Source: Dyadobacter alkalitolerans DSM 23607 | Lineage (GTDB): Bacteria; Bacteroidota; Bacteroidia; Cytophagales; Spirosomataceae | Direction: 5' to 3' | Length of the DNA stretch: 64,000 nucleotides | Assembly: GCF_000428845.1 (NCBI RefSeq) | Contig: NZ_AUAS01000007.1 | Span: 1-64,000 of the forward strand | Notes under the pieces: model-generated | The model's input: only the letters and a program-made list of their open reading frames with translations | What the model was told of the DNA's origin: nothing | Database searches by the model: none | Translations under genes and position numbers: made by a program | Shown here: positions 1 through 7,952 of the stretch, piece after piece | Position numbering within the stretch: position 1 is the stretch's first letter | Layout of the letters: every line of letters starts with the position of its first letter

Positions 1-17
1 GTGGCCGTTGCACAACT
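1..17. repeat. IS terminal inverted repeat, left
   Basis: This 17-bp end matches the reverse complement of 1661-1677 at 16 of 17 positions. It starts at the first base of the window, so its outer limit cannot be fixed. Confidence 0.8.
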
Positions 18-57
18 GATCATGAACTTGCCATAATCTCTGATTGTCTGATCTTTC

Positions 58-1602
58 TTAGAATGCGTGGGAAAAGACAGGAAAAATAGGAGAAGTGCGG
101 ACGTACCTGCGAATAATGGGCCTTGTATCCTCTAATGCTTCACTTTTTTGAGTTCTTCTTGTAAGTGATTTGAGGTATTTTTTCAGGTTGAAGCATGTTG
201 CGGCCATCAGCATAACTTTATGGGCTCCGGCTTTACCAATCACATTAATCTTTTTCAATCCATAATGATAAACCAGACTACCGAAGACTGGCTCTACTGT
301 ACTTTGGCGTAATCGCTTCATCTGGTAACCTCGTTTACTTAACTGCCTGTGATGGGCTCGGCGGTAGTGCTCATCATATGCAGTAGTTTGTATTCTTTTA
401 AACGGGGACTTGGGAGTACACGCATCTTTTAATACACATGGTAAACAGTCTTTTCGTGATGCTCGATAACCCTTTAGCAAGCGTCCATCTGAAGTCTGTT
501 CAAAATTTTTAAAAGGAATCGTTTTACCCATAGCGCAGATAAACTGATTTTTTTCCTTATCGTAAATCAGGCCTTCTCTTTCTGGTTTATACATACCGAA
601 AACTGGTATCCATCCGGTTATGTTTCTTAGCTCCAAAAATTCATAGTTAGGTCCATTAGAATAGCCGGCATCAGCTAAAAGATCAGTCATCCGAAGCTCG
701 TTCGCTTTAAGTCGATTTTGAACTTTGACAGTCATTGCCGGCAAGTATTGACTATCTCGTCCATCTGCAAAATCAGCCTGAATGTGACTGATTACACCTT
801 CGGCAGTATCTACCGACATGCTGCAGTGATAATTAAGCTTTCTTGCTTTACCAGGTTTTACCGAAATACGTGCATCCGGATCATTAGGACTGTAATGCGT
901 CTTATTACTGAAGAGTTGGGCTTTTTCGTGAGAAGCGCCGCTGGCACCGACCGGGTTTTTACGCAGTTTATCATGGACATGTTTCACACGGTTCAATTCG
1001 TGCTGTGGAGCTGTGATCAACCCCACTGTCGAAGCTGTGGCAGCGATTACTGGCTCTTGGTTTTCGCTATCTAAGGCTTCGAAGTGTCTTTCAATAGATT
1101 GAAAAGGTCTTTTCAGTTCAAGGCTTTCCATTGAAGCGTTGGCTTTAACCGGAGCAGAATCCATGGCCTGGGTATGTCCACTGACCATGCCCTTATCAAC
1201 ACACAAGGTAAAGACCTTATTAAATAAACTTTCAAAAACAGCAGCAGGATACAGTTGGCGAGTGCGACTGATGGTCGAATGCCAGGGCAGCTGTTCATCT
1301 ATGTCATATCCCAAAAAGTAAAGAATGTCCATCCGCATAGAACAGTGCTCAACGAGTTTGCGATCAGACGTTATGTTTTCGAGGTAACCTGTAAGCGTCA
1401 ATTTGAACCGGGTCGCCGGGCGAAATACGACAGGGTCGATGGATGGATTTCCAGTGCGACCATACAGATCATGCGTATCGCTGTAAATGGATTGTAGATC
1501 CAGAGTCTCTCTGAGCCTCCTATAAAAATTATCCTTTGGAATCCGCTCGGATAACTGGAAGCTTAAAAAGAGCTTTTCGGAGTAATTTTTTCTTCCTTGC
1601 AT
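58..1602 (-). CDS. IS1182-type DDE transposase
   Basis: This 514-residue transposase catalyses cut-and-paste or replicative movement of the surrounding IS. The start at 1602 (MQGRKNYSEKLF) is chosen because it gives the usual family N-terminus; a longer frame to 1749 would run through the right inverted repeat into the target gene. The N-terminal domain has the family pattern NFYRRL, SIDPVV, GYLENITSDR and PWHSTISRTR. Candidate catalytic acids are D148 (AMDSAP), D311 (ADAGY) and E437 (TVEPVFG); a Cys-rich segment (KDCLPCVLKDAC) precedes the last motif. Against the usual VVFFKL run there appear to be five extra residues (RPATR, bases 1408-1422), a GC-rich 15-nt insertion that keeps the frame. 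Whether the enzyme is still active is unknown. Confidence 0.9.
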   Translation of the reverse strand: MQGRKNYSEKLFLSFQLSERIPKDNFYRRLRETLDLQSIYSDTHDLYGRTGNPSIDPVVFRPATRFKLTLTGYLENITSDRKLVEHCSMRMDILYFLGYDIDEQLPWHSTISRTRQLYPAAVFESLFNKVFTLCVDKGMVSGHTQAMDSAPVKANASMESLELKRPFQSIERHFEALDSENQEPVIAATASTVGLITAPQHELNRVKHVHDKLRKNPVGASGASHEKAQLFSNKTHYSPNDPDARISVKPGKARKLNYHCSMSVDTAEGVISHIQADFADGRDSQYLPAMTVKVQNRLKANELRMTDLLADAGYSNGPNYEFLELRNITGWIPVFGMYKPEREGLIYDKEKNQFICAMGKTIPFKNFEQTSDGRLLKGYRASRKDCLPCVLKDACTPKSPFKRIQTTAYDEHYRRAHHRQLSKRGYQMKRLRQSTVEPVFGSLVYHYGLKKINVIGKAGAHKVMLMAATCFNLKKYLKSLTRRTQKSEALEDTRPIIRRYVRTSPIFPVFSHAF

Positions 1603-1660
1603 TCCTGAAGTTACGAAAATCCAGGCAGTTATGGAAGAGCCTAAGGCTGTTTTTTTGCCG

Positions 1661-1677
1661 AGTTGTGCAACAGCCAC
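1661..1677. repeat. IS terminal inverted repeat, right
   Basis: AGTTGTGCAACAGCCAC is the inverted partner of bases 1-17. It lies 59 bp upstream of the transposase start and marks the junction with the interrupted gene. Confidence 0.8.
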
Positions 1678-1876
1678 GGTGGTTATCCGGGCCGCCGAAA
1701 TACGGATCGTAATGTCTCCATCTGTGGTATCCGCGGCGCCTGCCTGCAAACAGCCGGAAGATGAGGCCGATGAAAAGGAAAAAGAAAAGTGCTTTGAAAA
1801 GCAGGAACGGGATCAGGAAAAGGATAATCCCTCCCAGGATGCCGCCGGCAACAGTTTTAAGAATTTGATTAAACAT
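1678..1876 (-). pseudogene. 5' remnant of small membrane protein cut by IS
   Basis: Reading from ATG at 1876, about 66 codons remain: one long hydrophobic stretch (residues about 8-45, two closely spaced membrane segments) followed by a basic run (GRRRGYHRWRHY) and PYFGGPDNH. The frame then enters the right inverted repeat of the IS at 1677 and continues into meaningless sequence that stops at 1529. The missing 3' part would lie left of base 1. Composition resembles the membrane protein at 2005-2373 next to it, so it may belong to the same sigma-factor-linked group; no function is recognised. Confidence 0.7.
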
Positions 1877-1959
1877 GGCTTTTAGATTTAAAAATGAACT
1901 GCACACAGATGGTGTACATCATCGCAGACGGCTGATCAAAAAAATTACTTTAATGATTT

Positions 1960-1996
1960 TAGAAAAAATAAAAAACCCAGCTTTATGGGCTGGGTT
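1960..1996 (-). terminator. Rho-independent terminator after sigma/membrane-protein operon
   Basis: A perfect 8-bp stem (AACCCAGC / GCTGGGTT, 1974-1981 with 1989-1996) with a 7-nt loop is followed on the minus strand by a T-rich tract. It lies 9 bp after the stop of the gene ending at 2005. Confidence 0.8.
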
Positions 1997-2004
1997 TGTA
2001 GTAT

Positions 2005-2373
2005 CTATTCGTTTTCAGGCGGCTTGCCGCAGCGCCTTCGCATCTCTTGCTTAAATTTTTTCCGGTCTTCATCCGTCATGTCCATCCACTTATTCCGCCA
2101 CGATCCGAATCCCGGTCGGCCCTCATTTCGAAAGTTTCCACCAAAACCAGGCTTTTGCCACCGGCCCGGTCCGCCGCCAAAATTGCCGAACAGAATCCTG
2201 CACAATACGATCAACCCAACCGCCTGCCAGTAGGATATGGGATTGGTATTCAAAACCTCGGGCAAAATAGCATTCCACAACCAACGCACAATCGCGCCCA
2301 GCAGCAACGCAGCAGCAAACCCGAAAACGGGAAACATCCAAAAGCGCTTCTTGTATGTATGTCGCTGATTCAT
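2005..2373 (-). CDS. small membrane protein, partner of ECF sigma factor
   Basis: This 122-residue protein of unknown function has two membrane segments (about residues 10-33 and 45-63; motifs WLWNAILP, YWQAVGLIVLCRILFG), then a Gly/Arg/Phe-rich linker and a charged C-terminal end (MTDEDRKKFKQEMRRRCG). ATG at 2373 is preferred over an upstream TTG at 2382. It begins 11 bp after the stop of the sigma factor gene and shares its terminator at 1960-1996, so the two are co-transcribed. From memory of similar Bacteroidota pairs, the protein may sense or tether something for the sigma factor, but there is no classical anti-sigma (FecR or zinc-finger) domain. Role is inference. Confidence 0.75.
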   Translation of the reverse strand: MNQRHTYKKRFWMFPVFGFAAALLLGAIVRWLWNAILPEVLNTNPISYWQAVGLIVLCRILFGNFGGGPGRWQKPGFGGNFRNEGRPGFGSWRNKWMDMTDEDRKKFKQEMRRRCGKPPENE

Positions 2374-2384
2374 GATAGACAAAT

Positions 2385-2933
2385 TTAATAATTTACAAAT
2401 TCCTGATATACGCTTTCCAGTCTTCGTCGCAAATGCTGGACAGCATAACGTTTCCTGGAAATTAATGTTTTGATATTCTCTCCCGTGCGGTCTGAAATTT
2501 CCTGGAAAGTCTGATCCTCCAGTTCATTCCAAACAAACACCTGCCGCTGGTTTTCGGGAAGCTCGGCCAGAGCGATGCCTAGTTGCTCCCAGAAAAGCTC
2601 TCTCATATAAACCGTTTCGGGTGTGCCGTCATCGGCTAGCAGGATGTCTTTAAAATAGAACTCACCTTCCTCGTCCTCGTAGCCGTAATCTTCCAGCGAA
2701 TCCGGTTTTTGTTTCCGGTATTTATCAATGATACGGTTGCGCGCCACGCGATACAACCAGCTGCCGATCTGCTCAATAGCCTCAATCTCAGGGACACTGC
2801 TTAGCTGAAACCAAACATCCTGCAAAATATCCTCAGCATCCTCGTCGGTATTCACCCGCTGCCGGATAAACCCCATGAGCTGCTTACTATATGACGCAAC
2901 GGTTTGAATGATATTTGGCCTTTTTTCCGACAA
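2385..2933 (-). CDS. ECF-type RNA polymerase sigma factor
   Basis: This 182-residue sigma-70 family protein directs RNA polymerase to an extracytoplasmic-function type regulon. Region 2 spans about residues 10-80 (DAEDILQDVWFQL, SWLYRVARNRIIDKYRK), an acidic linker follows, and region 4 lies at about 110-170 (LPENQRQVFVWNELEDQTFQEISDRTGENIKTLISRK, shortened here to its motifs LPENQR and ISRKR). The start codon is TTG at 2933: an in-frame stop lies about 24 nt upstream and no ATG precedes the conserved region, so TTG is effectively forced. The membrane protein gene follows after 11 bp. No anti-sigma factor gene is visible beside it. Confidence 0.9.
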   Translation of the reverse strand: MSEKRPNIIQTVASYSKQLMGFIRQRVNTDEDAEDILQDVWFQLSSVPEIEAIEQIGSWLYRVARNRIIDKYRKQKPDSLEDYGYEDEEGEFYFKDILLADDGTPETVYMRELFWEQLGIALAELPENQRQVFVWNELEDQTFQEISDRTGENIKTLISRKRYAVQHLRRRLESVYQEFVNY

Positions 2934-3349
2934 AGTGAAGGTTGAAAATTGGTATTAACAGTGCAGACGGATATCAAACGAAAATACTTTAAATCCGGCG
3001 GTATATTATGTGTTTGTTAAGCGCAATTCTTTATGAATGGTTATTATTAGAAAAGTGCAAAATGTAGATCACTTAGCATCAAATAAGCGTCCATCAAATT
3101 TTAAACTACTTGTTGCACTTTTGCTATAAACATAGGATTATTCTAATAAGATTAGATAACAACGAAAAGAACTTTAACCAACTGAATATTTGCCTGTTGC
3201 ATTCTATTCATAATGTTATCTACATTTACATCATCAAACAGCACAGCATATCAGTGCGACGGAAGTTTGAGATTGAATTGGAATATAGAGTTGGTTTAAT
3301 ATCTGAAAAGTACAAAAGTAAACTCAATCAAAACATTAACATTAGAAAA
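2934..3349. other. intergenic region between divergent sigma factor and small secreted protein genes
   Basis: These 416 bp are AT-rich and must hold both divergent promoters. A 10-bp perfect inverted repeat (AAAAGTGCAA at 3051-3060, TTGCACTTTT at 3113-3122) is the only clear structure. A weak -7-like TACATTTA at about 3221 follows a TTG by 21 nt and could serve the plus-strand gene. No coding frame is convincing. Confidence 0.5.
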
Positions 3350-3715
3350 ATGAAAAAGACAATTTTGACGATCGCAGTTCTGTTGGGAGTATCAGCTGCT
3401 AATCTTACTATCGCCGCAGACAAAAACAAAGAAAATAACGCTTCTATTGAACTGGTTTCAAACAGCGAATTGAAATTCAAACTTACGCTTGACAGCGTGA
3501 AAGAAAGATCTTCATTGGTTATCAAAGATTTCAACGGAGACATCGTTTACAGCACAGTTCTTCCAAAATCTGAGAACTACTCAAAAATCTTCGATCTATC
3601 GAACCTTGCTGACGGAAATTACAGCTTTATCGTGAACAACGGTGGCGAAACTTCTGCTAAACCATTCGTGATCGCAACGGAAACAAAACGTCTGGTAACA
3701 GCAGTTGTTAAATAA
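3350..3715 (+). CDS. small secreted beta-rich protein of unknown function
   Basis: This 121-residue protein begins with a signal peptide (MKKTILTIAVLLGVSAANLTIA, cleavage after about residue 22) and a mature domain of about 95 residues. The mature part has alternating beta-strand patterns such as SSLVIKDFNGDIVY, then DLSNLADGNYSFIV, which resembles the beta-sandwich fold of T9SS sorting-domain-like and DUF3244-like exported proteins, although the LYPNP signature of a true T9SS domain is absent. ATG at 3350 is chosen because it opens the signal peptide; upstream in-frame codons show no coding character. It is monocistronic, with its terminator at 3738-3775. Periplasmic or surface location is inferred. 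Confidence 0.75.
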   Translation: MKKTILTIAVLLGVSAANLTIAADKNKENNASIELVSNSELKFKLTLDSVKERSSLVIKDFNGDIVYSTVLPKSENYSKIFDLSNLADGNYSFIVNNGGETSAKPFVIATETKRLVTAVVK

Positions 3716-3737
3716 CTCAACGGACCTTCCTGCAAAA

Positions 3738-3775
3738 AAGGCTGCCACAGAAATGTGACAGCCTTTCGTTTTTTT
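3738..3775 (+). terminator. bidirectional Rho-independent terminator
   Basis: A 12-bp stem with one mismatch (AAGGCTGCCACA / TGTGACAGCCTT) and a GAAA loop is flanked by an A-run on the left and a T-run on the right. It can stop transcripts from the plus-strand gene ending at 3715 and the minus-strand gene ending at 3791. Confidence 0.85.
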
Positions 3776-3790
3776 AATCCAAATCAAACA

Positions 3791-4828
3791 TTAATAAGTC
3801 ATCACCTGCTTCTCGCGGCTGCTTTGGAAAGCCAGGTCGATTACGCGCGTTGTGCGTAGGATTTCTTCCGGTTTTACTGCCAGCTCGGCGCCATTTACGA
3901 TTGCGTCATACACATTCTGATAAAAAGGCGCATAATCACCCGCTTCACTTTCGATGATGCCTGTAAACTCTTCGCTGGATAATTTTCCCCAGCGATTTTC
4001 CGGCTCAACTCCCCATGGTTTTTCCGTAGGTAAAATATTCTTCCTTAATGTCTCTTCCTGCGGGTCCAGGCCGCCTTTGATGAATGATCCTTTCGTCCCG
4101 TGCAAGTTATAGCGCAGGAAATTTTCATAAACCATCAGGCTCGATTTCACAATCACCAGCTTATCCGCATAGCCCAGCCGGACGTCGAAGTAATCATCAA
4201 TCTCGCTATCAGGCCTAACCGAACGGATTTCAGCCGTCACCGTCAGCGGTTCACCGAACAGCACCAAGGCCTGATCAATCAAATGCGGTCCCAGGTTATA
4301 AAGGTTGCCGCCCACCGGAACGCTTTTTTCTTTCCAGGATTCGGTCGGTACAACCGGGCGGAAACGGTCGTAGCGGCATTCATACTCAACAATGTCGCCT
4401 AATTTATCTTCTGCAATCAGTTTTTTAATGGTTAGGAAATCCGAATCCCAGCGGCGGTTTTGGTAAGCCGTCAGGATCAATCCTTTCTCTTTGGCCACCG
4501 CAACGAGCTGGCGTGCTTCTTCCTCCGTTGCCGCAAATGGCTTTTCGATCACCACATGTTTGCCATTTTCCAAAGCGTCCATTGCGTAGGGGAAATGCGT
4601 ATCATTGGGCGTGCATATGAAAACCAGATCAATGGATTCGTCGCTCAAAAGCTCCTCAACAGACCGGGCATTGCCAATGTTCGGATCAAATTCCTGCGCC
4701 TCGTTCTTACTTCTTTCGACAACGGTCTTGATCTGGAAATTCGGATTGGTGCTAAGAAAAGGGGAATGAAAGTAACGACCGGACAACCCAAAGCCAATCA
4801 ACCCAACATTAAGAATTCGTGAAGCCAT
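3791..4828 (-). CDS. Gfo/Idh/MocA family NAD(P)-dependent oxidoreductase
   Basis: This 345-residue cytosolic enzyme oxidises or reduces sugars, inositols or their derivatives with NAD(P). The N-terminal Rossmann fold starts VGLIGFGLSGRYFHSPFL; the family EKP motif (VIEKPFAAT) places the key lysine at K96. The C-terminal alpha/beta domain includes GGNLYNLGPHLIDQAL, with the conserved histidine near the active site. It resembles the E. coli YdgJ / scyllo-inositol dehydrogenase IolW subgroup. ATG at 4828 (MASRILNVG) is chosen over a frame running to 4882 because the promoter at 4853-4882 would lie inside the longer frame. Exact substrate is not determinable. Confidence 0.88.
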   Translation of the reverse strand: MASRILNVGLIGFGLSGRYFHSPFLSTNPNFQIKTVVERSKNEAQEFDPNIGNARSVEELLSDESIDLVFICTPNDTHFPYAMDALENGKHVVIEKPFAATEEEARQLVAVAKEKGLILTAYQNRRWDSDFLTIKKLIAEDKLGDIVEYECRYDRFRPVVPTESWKEKSVPVGGNLYNLGPHLIDQALVLFGEPLTVTAEIRSVRPDSEIDDYFDVRLGYADKLVIVKSSLMVYENFLRYNLHGTKGSFIKGGLDPQEETLRKNILPTEKPWGVEPENRWGKLSSEEFTGIIESEAGDYAPFYQNVYDAIVNGAELAVKPEEILRTTRVIDLAFQSSREKQVMTY

Positions 4829-4852
4829 AATTTTATTTTTAGACAATAATAA

Positions 4853-4882
4853 CAAAGGTAACTTTTGAAGGGAAATGGGCAA
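4853..4882 (-). promoter_or_regulatory. Bacteroidota-type promoter for Gfo/Idh/MocA gene
   Basis: On the minus strand TTG (4882-4880), a 19-nt spacer and TACCTTTG (4860-4853) match the Bacteroidota -33 / -7 (TAnnTTTG) pattern. The -7 box ends 24 nt before the ATG at 4828, in the gap after the upstream gene's stop at 4892. Confidence 0.65.
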
Positions 4883-4891
4883 GATTTGGTC

Positions 4892-6985
4892 TTATGGCAG
4901 CGCAAACGCCACATATTGATCGCCTGACTTCGTATTCAGCTTCCCGCCTCCGCAGGCTATGACGAGGAATTGTTTGCCTTTCACTGAATAGGTGCTGGCT
5001 GAGGCGTAGCCGGCGGCGGGTAATGTGGCGGTCCAGAGGATTTTTCCGGTTGCTTTGTCGAATGCGCGGATCTTTTCGTCGCGGCTGGCGGCGATGAAGA
5101 TCAGGCCGCTTGATGTGACGAGCGGACCGCCGTAATTATCTGTTCCGGTTGGTGCGACTCCTTTGTCGGTCAGTGCTTTGTATTCTCCTAACGGCACCTG
5201 CCAGCGGCGTTGGCCTGTGTTGAGATCCACGGCGGTAAGCGTTCCCCATGGCGGCTGACTTACCGGATAGCCATTTTTGTCATACCAGCGATTGTAACCA
5301 GTGTTATGGTAAGGAACCTGCCCGGTGTTGGTGCTGATGATCTTTTGCTCGGTGTTTTTATTATGTAAAAAATCAATGATCAGATTAATTTCTGGCTCGG
5401 AAATGTGCGAAAACGAAGGCATTATTCCTTTTCCCTTTTGTAAAATGGCTGTGATCTGTTCTCGGGATAACCGCTTTTCAACATTCACGAGTGAAGGATA
5501 AGAACCGTCGTGGTTTCCGGTTTTATCAACTCCGTGACAGGCGGCGCAATTCACTTGATAAAGTTTGCTGCCGTTAACAGCCTTTTCACTCAGCACTTCC
5601 TTTTTCTTCAATGTCGTGTAAACCGGGATTTCCTTGGCCGGAATGTACATGATCCCATCCTGATCCGTCGCGCCGCCGCCCCACTGCGCACCGCCGTCCG
5701 TTCCAGGATAAAAAATGGTCATATCGCCGGTAATTGGAATGTAAGCCGTTCCGAAGCGTGCTTTTTTCAGTAACCCTTCCAGCGAATCACGGTCTGCAAC
5801 AAATGAATTGAAGTCTTTTGCACTGAATGTTTGCCGCGTGAACGGCAGCGGTAATGTAGGAATTGGCTGTGTTTTGCTGGGTTTTTCGCCCTCCATAGCA
5901 TCCGTTGGAAAGGCCGTTTCTTTGATAGGAAACAATGGTTTGCCCGTTGTGCGGTCGAAAACAAAGATGTAACCCTGCTTAGTTATCTGCACGACGGCGT
6001 CGACTTGTTTTCCGTTTATGTTCAGCGTTACCAGATTAGGCGGACACGGCGGATCGCGGTCCCAGATGTCGTGGTGGACGAGCTGGTAATGCCAGAGTCG
6101 CTTGCCTGTTGCGGCATCGAGCGCGTTGAGGCAATTGGCGAACAAATTATCTCCCGGCCTGTTGCCGCCCCAGAAATCAAAAGCCGCCGAACCGGTTGGA
6201 ATGTAAACAATGCCGCGTTTCCGGTCAATGGCCATTCCTGCCCAGGCATTGGCGCCACCGAATTTCTGTCTTGCCGGCTGCGCCAGCCACGTGTTATAGC
6301 CGAATTCTCCTTTGTCCGGAATGGTATGAAATGTCCAGACGAGCTTACCCGTGACCGTATCATAAGCACGCACATCGCCCAAAAGCGCCGTTTCGTTTTC
6401 GGCAACCCTGCCGCCGACAATGATCAGATTTTTATAAATGGTATTAGGAGTGTTGGAAGATATAAAATCGTCAGAGCCAGGGCGTTCAATGCCTGTTTTG
6501 AGATTAATTTTTCCATTATCGCCGAACGAATCAATGAGCCTTCCGGTGCTTGCATCAAGTGCGTAAAGCCAGTTTGCAGCGCCAAAAAAGATGCGTTTAC
6601 TTTGATTATCAGACCAGTAAGTTACACCACGGCTCAATGTTCCCGCAACATCCGGCAAATCGCTTTTCCAAATTTCTTTTCCCGTCGCCGCGTCAACCGC
6701 AAAAGCCTGGATAGATGCAGAAACGCCATAAAGAATGCCGTTAATAATGATGGGATTGCATTGTATCTGACTGCGGTTTCGCGCCGTATCCGCTCCGCCA
6801 GAGGCATATGTCCAAGCAACTTTCAGCTCAGAGACATTATCCTTAGTAATCTGATTAAGCGCAGAATAATGACTTCGTTCACCATTTCCGTTGTATTCCG
6901 GCCAGTCCGTATCATTGAAATAGGGAGCAAGCGCAAAGCCGGTAACGGCCGCGAGGATCAGAGAAAACAAGATCAGGCGTTTCAT
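4892..6985 (-). CDS. PQQ-type quinoprotein dehydrogenase with inserted cytochrome c domain
   Basis: This 697-residue exported protein has a signal peptide (about residues 1-20) and a beta-propeller of the pyrroloquinoline-quinone glucose/alcohol dehydrogenase family. Blade motifs such as AVDAATGKEIWKSDLP, ALDAATGKRLWHYQL and FDRTTGKPLF recur. A c-type cytochrome segment sits at about residues 470-555 with the haem site C480-AA-C483-H484, and propeller sequence resumes after it (VDLNTGQRRWQVPLGEY, FDKATGKILWTATLP), so the haem domain is inserted between blades instead of being appended. The likely role is periplasmic oxidation of a sugar or alcohol with electrons passed to the respiratory chain. 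It lies 13 bp downstream of the Tat-exported TIM-barrel gene, probably in one operon. PQQ binding is inferred from family. Confidence 0.88.
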   Translation of the reverse strand: MKRLILFSLILAAVTGFALAPYFNDTDWPEYNGNGERSHYSALNQITKDNVSELKVAWTYASGGADTARNRSQIQCNPIIINGILYGVSASIQAFAVDAATGKEIWKSDLPDVAGTLSRGVTYWSDNQSKRIFFGAANWLYALDASTGRLIDSFGDNGKINLKTGIERPGSDDFISSNTPNTIYKNLIIVGGRVAENETALLGDVRAYDTVTGKLVWTFHTIPDKGEFGYNTWLAQPARQKFGGANAWAGMAIDRKRGIVYIPTGSAAFDFWGGNRPGDNLFANCLNALDAATGKRLWHYQLVHHDIWDRDPPCPPNLVTLNINGKQVDAVVQITKQGYIFVFDRTTGKPLFPIKETAFPTDAMEGEKPSKTQPIPTLPLPFTRQTFSAKDFNSFVADRDSLEGLLKKARFGTAYIPITGDMTIFYPGTDGGAQWGGGATDQDGIMYIPAKEIPVYTTLKKKEVLSEKAVNGSKLYQVNCAACHGVDKTGNHDGSYPSLVNVEKRLSREQITAILQKGKGIMPSFSHISEPEINLIIDFLHNKNTEQKIISTNTGQVPYHNTGYNRWYDKNGYPVSQPPWGTLTAVDLNTGQRRWQVPLGEYKALTDKGVAPTGTDNYGGPLVTSSGLIFIAASRDEKIRAFDKATGKILWTATLPAAGYASASTYSVKGKQFLVIACGGGKLNTKSGDQYVAFALP

Positions 6986-6998
6986 AATGACGGGCTGT

Positions 6999-7952
6999 TC
7001 ATGCTTCCTGCCAAAGTTCTTTTGCTCTTTTCAAATCCCGTCGCATGGCGTCGAAAACGACTTTTTTATCCACCGTAATTTTATCCGCCCCCTGGTCTGC
7101 GCCGCCGAGCGGATATTCCAGATGCAGGCAGATCGGGACGTCTACTTTGTTGTCTTTTAGTAATTTAAAGTAAGTTTTGAAATCCACCATCCCTTCTCCG
7201 AGCGGGACGCTTTTGGGTCCCCATTTGCCATTGGTTTTTTCCCACATAAAATCTTTTAAAACAATGGTCTTAATGCTCGGCCTGATGAGGTTGAAGCCTG
7301 TTTGCCATGAAAGTCCGCCTTCCAATGTGGCGTGACGAATGTCATATTGTGCGCCCATGCTTTTAGGATCGGCTTTTTGGAGTATTTGCCAGATCTCAAA
7401 CATGCTGGCACCCACCAGTCTGCCTGCGTGGTTTTGGTAACAGCCTACTAGTCCGAGCTGGTTATTTAACTGGCTTAACCCAGCCATTTTATCCTTATAC
7501 TGATCCAGAAGTTGCGGAATGGTTTGCTGCTCGTTGTACTTATACCAGTTCATGCGGTAATATTTGAAACCCAGTTTGGAAGCCGTTTCCAGCAATTTTT
7601 TGTCAACCGGATTGGCCGAATCTTCTACGGCGGTGCAGAACATTAAGGGCGTAAAACCAGCCTTTTTCATAGCTTCCGCAGCTTTTGGCAAATCATTTTC
7701 CACATTCTCCGGCAAAACATGTCCTTTCGGGCGCACCGTGAGGTCAATGCCATCGAAGCCGAGTTCCTTGGCCGCATCCGCCATATCCGTATAATTCAGG
7801 AAATGCAGGTGTTTCGAGAAAATGTTGATTTTAGGCACTTCTGCCACTGGATTAGCACTGGCCGCTAGAGCACTATCAGCAATGATAGGAGCAATTGCAC
7901 CAGCCAATGCGCTATTAATGAGAAAATCGCGACGGGTTATTTGTTGGGGCAT
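6999..7952 (-). CDS. Tat-exported sugar phosphate isomerase/epimerase-like TIM barrel
   Basis: This 317-residue protein of the xylose-isomerase-like TIM-barrel family (AP endonuclease 2 superfamily) has a twin-arginine signal (TRRDFLINSALAGA, residues about 6-30). Strand and loop motifs typical of the family include LGFDGIDLTVRP, FKYYRMNWYKY, GCYQNHAG (metal-ligand region), AQYDIRHATLEGG and CLHLEYPLGG. Such proteins isomerise or epimerise keto-sugars using a divalent metal; here the exported location fits the neighbouring periplasmic dehydrogenases. It is the first gene of a two-gene minus-strand operon with the PQQ-cytochrome gene 13 bp downstream. Substrate is unknown. Confidence 0.88.
   Translation of the reverse strand: MPQQITRRDFLINSALAGAIAPIIADSALAASANPVAEVPKINIFSKHLHFLNYTDMADAAKELGFDGIDLTVRPKGHVLPENVENDLPKAAEAMKKAGFTPLMFCTAVEDSANPVDKKLLETASKLGFKYYRMNWYKYNEQQTIPQLLDQYKDKMAGLSQLNNQLGLVGCYQNHAGRLVGASMFEIWQILQKADPKSMGAQYDIRHATLEGGLSWQTGFNLIRPSIKTIVLKDFMWEKTNGKWGPKSVPLGEGMVDFKTYFKLLKDNKVDVPICLHLEYPLGGADQGADKITVDKKVVFDAMRRDLKRAKELWQEA

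Larger units (their letters stand above)
1..1677 (-). mobile_element. IS1182-family-like insertion sequence
   Basis: The element carries one DDE transposase gene between matching ends. Bases 1-17 read GTGGCCGTTGCACAACT, and the reverse complement of 1661-1677 reads GTGGCTGTTGCACAACT, a 17-bp terminal inverted repeat with one mismatch. The left end coincides with the window edge, so a few more bases of the element and the target duplication on that side may lie outside. To the right, the element interrupts a small membrane-protein gene whose 5' part remains at 1678-1876. Family assignment comes from the transposase sequence. Confidence 0.85.

Noticed and set aside
718..1074. Plus-strand frame of 118 codons within the transposase
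   Set aside because: It is a shadow of the transposase gene with no known fold or family.
6005..7078. Long antisense frame (357 codons) across the PQQ dehydrogenase gene
   Set aside because: It has no recognisable domain, is Arg/Ile-rich as expected of a complementary frame, and the opposite strand encodes a clear quinoprotein.
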